Source of the DNA: Candidatus Kuenenbacteria bacterium
Lineage (GTDB): Bacteria; Patescibacteriota; Patescibacteriia; UBA2591; PGYQ01
NCBI GenBank assembly: GCA_016209005.1
Contig: JACQWZ010000033.1
Coordinates: forward strand, 1 to 8,999
Direction: 5' to 3'
Length of the DNA stretch: 8,999 nucleotides
A program made the position numbers and the translations under genes. The notes beneath the pieces were generated by a model. It saw only the letters and a list, made by a program, of their open reading frames with translations. It searched no databases and was not told where the DNA came from. Shown here one piece after another: positions 5,413 through 8,999 of this stretch (position 1 is the stretch's first letter; each line of letters begins with the position of its first letter).

Positions 5413-6942
5413 ATGCCTAAACTTAAAATTCGAAAATTTAGATTAGCTCCGCCGCCGTCTGAATTGCCAATTTATGGAAAAATAAATTCTCACGAATGTT
5501 GTTTTTTTGGACGAACTAATTATCAAGCGATTTTGGAAGAAAAAAGATTTATTTTTGGCATTAAAAGAAAAGATAGAAGACGTCATATGTATATGATTGG
5601 CAAAAGCGGAGTTGGCAAAAGCAAGCTTTTGGAACTTTTAATTCGTCAAGACATTGCTTATGGTTATGGCGTTGGACTAATTGATCCTCATGGAGATTTA
5701 ATTGAAACAATTTTAGATTTTATTCCAAAAGAAAGAATAAACGATGTTGTTTTGATCGACCCATCGGATTTAAATTGCCCGGTTTCTTTTAATCCGTTGC
5801 AAAATGTTAATCCCGAATTGAAACATCAAATTTCTCAAGGATTAATTGAAATTTTGGAAAAACAATTCGGCGCCAACTGGACCCCAAGATTAGAACATGT
5901 TTTTCGTTTTACTTGCTTAGCTCTTTTGGATTATCCTCGCGCGACAATGCAAGGAATGATTTCAATGTTAACTGACAGAAATTATCGTCAAAAAGTTGTT
6001 AATTATATTGAAGACGAAATGATTAAAAAATTCTGGGCCGTAGAATTTGCCGATTGGTCGGAAAAATTTGACGCTGAAGCAATTATCCCTTTGGTTAATA
6101 AATTATCTCAATTTCTATCCAATCCTTTATTGCGCAATATTTTTGGTCAAGAAGAAAATAAGATTGATTTAGAAGAAATTATAAATTCTCAAAAAATTCT
6201 TTTAATCAATCTTGCTAAAGGCAAATTAGGCGAAGAAAATTCCAGTTTTTTTGGTTCAATGTTCATCACAAAACTTTATCAAGCGGGTATGGCGCGAGCT
6301 TCTTTAAAAGAAGAAGACCGAAAAGATTTTTATCTTTACGCTGACGAGTTTCAAAATTTAGTCACAACAACTTTTGAAAATATATTTGCCGAATCAAGAA
6401 AATATGGACTTTGTCTTATTGTCGCCCATCAATATATTGGCCAACTTTTGCCAGCAGTTTTAGCCACGGTGATGGGTAATGTTGGATCAATTGTTATTTT
6501 TCGAATTGGCGGTCCAGACGCTCAAAGCTTAGTCGCTGAAATGGCGCCTGTTTTTCGAGTTGAAGATATGATAAATTTAGGAACCCGAGAATTTTTTATC
6601 AAAATGTCTATTGACGGTGAAACTTTTGATCCTTTTTCAGCGGAAACATTAAATATTTTACCACCGACTCATCCTTCTTATCGAGAAGAAATAGTTAAAC
6701 AAAGTCAAAAAAAATATTCTTTACCAATAGAAATAATTAAAAAGAATTTAGAAAAAGAAAAAGAACTTAATCCGCCCACCCCTGTTGAAACTACAGAGGA
6801 CAAACCCGCCTCTATTGAAACTACAACGAACGCGCCAACTGATAAACCAACAGAAACAGATAAACCAAAACAAACTCAATTAGCTAGCGAAGAAAATAAA
6901 AAAGAAAAAATTCAAAAAGAAGGTGGCTCGCCGATAGTTTGA
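5413..6942 (+). CDS. TraG/VirD4-like (type IV coupling protein family) ATPase
   Basis: 509-aa RecA-fold P-loop ATPase of the type IV coupling-protein/TraD-TraG superfamily, which pumps DNA or protein substrates in conjugation and secretion. Walker A is GKSGVGKS (63-70), followed by LIDPHGDLIE, typical of this group. Walker B is FYLYADEF with D311 and E312. A Q-containing motif, AHQYIGQL, starts at 338, next to the ESRKYGL segment seen in TraD-type proteins. Unlike classical VirD4/TraG it has no N-terminal membrane helices, so it is probably cytosolic or recruited by a partner. The tail from about 453 is rich in T, P, E and K and probably disordered. I chose the ATG at 5413; the 13 codons upstream of it (from 5374) are translated T-rich repeat. 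No Shine-Dalgarno sequence. No other secretion genes are in the window, so its role is open. A HerA-type role is an alternative; the TraG-like Walker B context makes it less likely. Confidence 0.85.
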   Translation: MPKLKIRKFRLAPPPSELPIYGKINSHECCFFGRTNYQAILEEKRFIFGIKRKDRRRHMYMIGKSGVGKSKLLELLIRQDIAYGYGVGLIDPHGDLIETILDFIPKERINDVVLIDPSDLNCPVSFNPLQNVNPELKHQISQGLIEILEKQFGANWTPRLEHVFRFTCLALLDYPRATMQGMISMLTDRNYRQKVVNYIEDEMIKKFWAVEFADWSEKFDAEAIIPLVNKLSQFLSNPLLRNIFGQEENKIDLEEIINSQKILLINLAKGKLGEENSSFFGSMFITKLYQAGMARASLKEEDRKDFYLYADEFQNLVTTTFENIFAESRKYGLCLIVAHQYIGQLLPAVLATVMGNVGSIVIFRIGGPDAQSLVAEMAPVFRVEDMINLGTREFFIKMSIDGETFDPFSAETLNILPPTHPSYREEIVKQSQKKYSLPIEIIKKNLEKEKELNPPTPVETTEDKPASIETTTNAPTDKPTETDKPKQTQLASEENKKEKIQKEGGSPIV

Positions 6943-6944
6943 AA

Positions 6945-6976
6945 CACGAGAACAAAAAAACACGAGAACAAAAAAA
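6945..6976. repeat. 2 x 16-bp tandem repeat after the ATPase gene
   Basis: Two perfect copies of CACGAGAACAAAAAAA begin two bases after the TGA stop. The same CACGAGAACA decamer follows rbfA at 3165-3174. An AT-only tract with self-complementary AAATTTTAAATTT stretches fills 6977-7037. Confidence 0.8.
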
Positions 6977-7037
6977 CAAATTAGAAAATTTTAAATTTTA
7001 AATCAATTTTAAATTTTAAATTTTTTAAAAAAAGTTT

Positions 7038-7071
7038 GTCATTCTGAGCGGAGCCGGAGTCGAGGAATCTC
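7038..7071. repeat. single arm of a GTCATTC...GAATCTC dispersed repeat
   Basis: GTCATTCTGAGCGGAGCCGG followed by AGTCGAGGAATCTC resembles the left arm of the element at 3205-3345. No matching right arm follows directly, so it appears to be a solo or degraded arm next to the complete palindrome at 7100-7193. Confidence 0.5.
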
Positions 7072-7099
7072 TGTAACTGTTTATAACCTTCTCTCTGCC

Positions 7100-7193
7100 G
7101 TCATTGTGAGGACTCCGACGTTACGTCGGAGGACGAAGCAATCTTAATAATTAAACCAGAAATATAGATTGCTTCGGATGCGCTCGCAATGAC
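7100..7193. repeat. 94-bp multi-stem palindromic repeat upstream of paralog B
   Basis: The outer arms GTCATTGTGAG (7100-7110) and CTCGCAATGAC (7183-7193) pair with one mismatch. The inner arms CGAAGCAATCT (7134-7144) and AGATTGCTTCG (7166-7176) pair perfectly. A third stem, CTCCGACGT/ACGTCGGAG (7113-7121 and 7123-7131), closes around one base. The predicted fold is a cruciform or a three-stem RNA. The GTCATTG...GCAATCT signature is one I recall as widely dispersed in bacterial genomes. The rest of the spacer up to 7239 holds only a weak promoter-like pair (TTTACG 7207-7212, TATTAA 7228-7233, 15-bp spacing). Confidence 0.8.
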
Positions 7194-7748
7194 AAACATG
7201 AGTTATTTTACGTTTCGTAATTTGTTTTATTAAAAAACTATGCCTCAATCAGCACAAAAAATCTGTCAAAATTGTCAACAGAAATTTATTATTGAGCCTG
7301 AAGATTTTTTATTTTATGAAAAAATTAAAGTTCCTCCGCCAACTTTTTGTCCTGAGTGTAGGTTAATAAGAAGAATGAGCTGGAGAAATGAAAAAAGTTT
7401 ATATAAAAGGAAATGCGATTTTTCAAAAGAAAATATTTTTTCAGTAATTTCTCCAGACAAACCTTTTAAAGTTTATAATTATAAAACTTGGTGGTCAGAC
7501 GAGTGGGATCCAATAAATTATGGTCAGGCTTATGATTTTTCTAAGCCATTTTTTGAACAATTTAAAAAATTATTATTAGAATTCCCTTGGCTTAATAGAT
7601 TTGCAACAAATTTAGTAAATAGTGATTATTGTATGAACGCAGCTCATTTAAAAAATTGTTATTTAATTTTTTATTCAAATTATAACGAAGATTGTGCTTT
7701 TGGAAATGGTTTACACCAAGCAAAAGATTGTTTTGATAATTCCTATTT

Positions 7749-7864
7749 CAGGACTTACGCAGTTTAATCAAAAAATGGCTAAAGTTAGCGAAAATTGAAT
7801 TTTTGTTAATTTTTTATTTTTAGCTAATATTAGCCAAATGCACATTAATAGTGCGTAACTCCTG
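7749..7864. mobile_element. 116-bp MITE, copy 2, inserted in paralog B
   Basis: Same orientation and length as the copy at 141-256, differing at one base (T at 7815, C at 207). It has the same 13-bp terminal inverted repeats and internal hairpin. The target duplication is TATTT (7744-7748 and 7865-7869), different in sequence from copy 1, so the two are independent transposition events. It brings an in-frame TAA at 7765 and shifts the downstream frame, because 121 added bases are not a multiple of three. Confidence 0.95.
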
Positions 7865-8828
7865 TATTTAACGAGTTGTGAACTTTGTTATGAGGGTTTT
7901 AAGTTAGAAAAATGCAATAGAGTATTTTTTTCTTCTTATTGTTTAGAGTGTGTTGATGTTTGGTTTTCAAAAAATTGTAGAGGATGTATAAATTGTTTCG
8001 GTTGTGTCGATTTAAGAACTATGCAGTATTATATTTTTAATAAACCATATTCTAAAGAAGAATATTTTAAAAAATTAAAAGAATTTAATCTTGATTCGTT
8101 TGAATATTTACAAAACAATAAAATAAAAATAAAACAATTGTGGAATAATTTTCCTAATAAATTTATAGAGGGAAGGAAAAACACTAATGTAACCGGTAAT
8201 TATATAAATAATTCTAAAAATGCCTCGAATTGTTATTTTCTAAACGAAGGGGAAGATTTAAAATATTGCGCTTTTATGCTTAATCCGCCAGTTAAAGATT
8301 GTTATGATTATTCTATTTTTGGTAATAATGCCGAACTAGTTTACGAAAGTATAGTAACAGGAGAAGGATCTTCGCGAGTTAAATTTTGCTTTGCATGTTG
8401 GCCCAGTTGTCGAGAATTAGAATATTCTATTTTATGTCCTTCTTCCTCTAACCTCTTCGGTTGCGTCGGTCTTCGCCATAAAGAATACTGCATCCTCAAC
8501 AAGCAATACACCAAAGAAGAATATGAAAAATTAGTTTCGAAAATTATTGAACAAATGAATTTAATGCTTTATGTAGACAAGAAAGGAAGAGTTTATCGTT
8601 ATGGCGAATTTTTTCCACCAGAATTATCACCTTTTTGCTATAACGAAACAATCGCTCAGGAATATTTTCCCTTGACAAAAGAACAAGCGATTGAAAAAGG
8701 ATATCAATGGAAAGAGCCGGAAATAAGAAATATCAAAATCCAAATTTCCAATGACAAATTACCAGATAACATTAAAGACGTAGACGATTCAATTATCAAT
8801 AAGATAATTGAATGCGCAAATGTCAGAT

Positions 8829-8851
8829 CTGTTGAAGACAGTCTTCAACAG
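8829..8851. repeat. 23-bp perfect palindrome in an in-frame insertion of paralog B
   Basis: CTGTTGAAGAC and GTCTTCAACAG are perfect 11-bp arms around a single A. The surrounding coding segment (about 8819-8872, read as NVRSVEDSLQQAEFSQCT) has no counterpart in the paralog at 3375, which goes from KCEISNK to AYKIIPMELEFYRK. Here EC is followed by about 17 extra residues before TAFKIIAPELEFYRK. This appears to be a third in-frame palindromic insertion, unrelated in sequence to the KIKSLSRV type. Confidence 0.65.
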
Positions 8852-8999
8852 GCGGAGTTTTCTCAATGCACAACGGCTTTTAAAATAATTGCACCAGAAT
8901 TAGAATTTTATAGAAAGATGAATTTGCCTTTGCCAAGATTGTGTCCTAATTGTCGGCATTATCAGAGAATTAAACAAAGAAATCCTTTGAAATTATGGA

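Larger units (their letters stand above)
7240..8999 (+). pseudogene. cysteine-rich zinc-ribbon protein (paralog B), disrupted by a MITE, 3' end outside window
   Basis: Paralog of the gene at 3375. The ATG at 7240 opens an N-terminal zinc ribbon (CQNC...FYEKIKVPPPTFCPEC), but reading ends at a TAA (7765-7767) inside the MITE at 7749-7864, after about 170 native codons. Removing the element plus one 5-bp duplication (121 bp) joins 7748 to 7870 in frame. It gives an uninterrupted 546-codon reading to the window edge, about 62 codons short of the paralog's end. The joined part has the CELCYE repeats, two GC-x2-LR-x-K-x-Y modules (the second as GCVGLRHKEYCILNKQYTKEEY), YRYGEFFPPELSP and CPNCRH. 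The second zinc ribbon has lost three cysteines (KRKCDFS...VYNYKTWW). After the element, an in-frame ATG at 8021 could start a fragment. No decay is visible beyond the insertion, so it is recent. Codon use turns C-ending at 8449-8512. Confidence 0.9.

Noticed and set aside
6940..6942. TGA as a sense codon (Gracilibacteria/SR1 code)
   Set aside because: TGA occurs only at the end of the ATPase gene, where the tail is already low-complexity. No gene here has an internal in-frame TGA.
7749..7864. The 116-bp element as a self-removing intron or small RNA gene
   Set aside because: Terminal inverted repeats and different 5-bp target duplications at its two sites fit DNA transposition, and no intron core motifs are visible.

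Overview
The window looks like a piece of a Candidate Phyla Radiation (Patescibacteria, Parcubacteria-like) chromosome. This is inferred from the very AT-rich DNA, a compact IF-2, large cysteine-rich zinc-ribbon proteins of a type I recall from these genomes, the lack of a Shine-Dalgarno sequence before all five genes, and spacers packed with short palindromic repeats. TAG, TAA and TGA are all used as stops, so I see no reason to invoke a recoded TGA.

Layout, all genes on the + strand: (1) 1-308, non-coding, with an AT-rich inverted repeat, a 116-bp MITE and a sigma70-like promoter almost touching the infB start. (2) infB, 309-2390, initiation factor IF-2, with a palindromic repeat inserted in frame in its GTPase domain. 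(3) 2391-2747, a spacer holding a 221-bp imperfect palindrome. (4) rbfA, 2748-3107, 30S maturation factor. (5) 3108-3374, a repeat-rich spacer. (6) 3375-5252, a 625-aa cysteine-rich zinc-ribbon protein carrying the same in-frame repeat peptide as IF-2. (7) 5253-5412, the 3' remnant of another copy of that family, then T-rich repeats. (8) 5413-6942, a TraG/VirD4-like ATPase without membrane segments. (9) 6943-7239, a repeat spacer resembling the one before the first cysteine-rich gene. (10) 7240 to the window end, a paralog of the cysteine-rich gene broken by a second copy of the 116-bp MITE.

infB and rbfA form the usual translation/ribosome-assembly pair. The rest is a cysteine-rich paralog family around a DNA-pumping-type ATPase; no functional link between them can be shown from sequence.

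The most notable content is the repeat biology. The two MITE copies differ at 1 of 116 bases. Both have 13-bp terminal inverted repeats and 5-bp target duplications. Removing the second copy plus one duplication restores the reading frame exactly. Separately, palindromic elements sit in frame inside IF-2, the first cysteine-rich protein and the second cysteine-rich gene. Two of these share a 24-bp block read in the same frame as KIKSLSRV, reminiscent of the Rickettsia palindromic elements.
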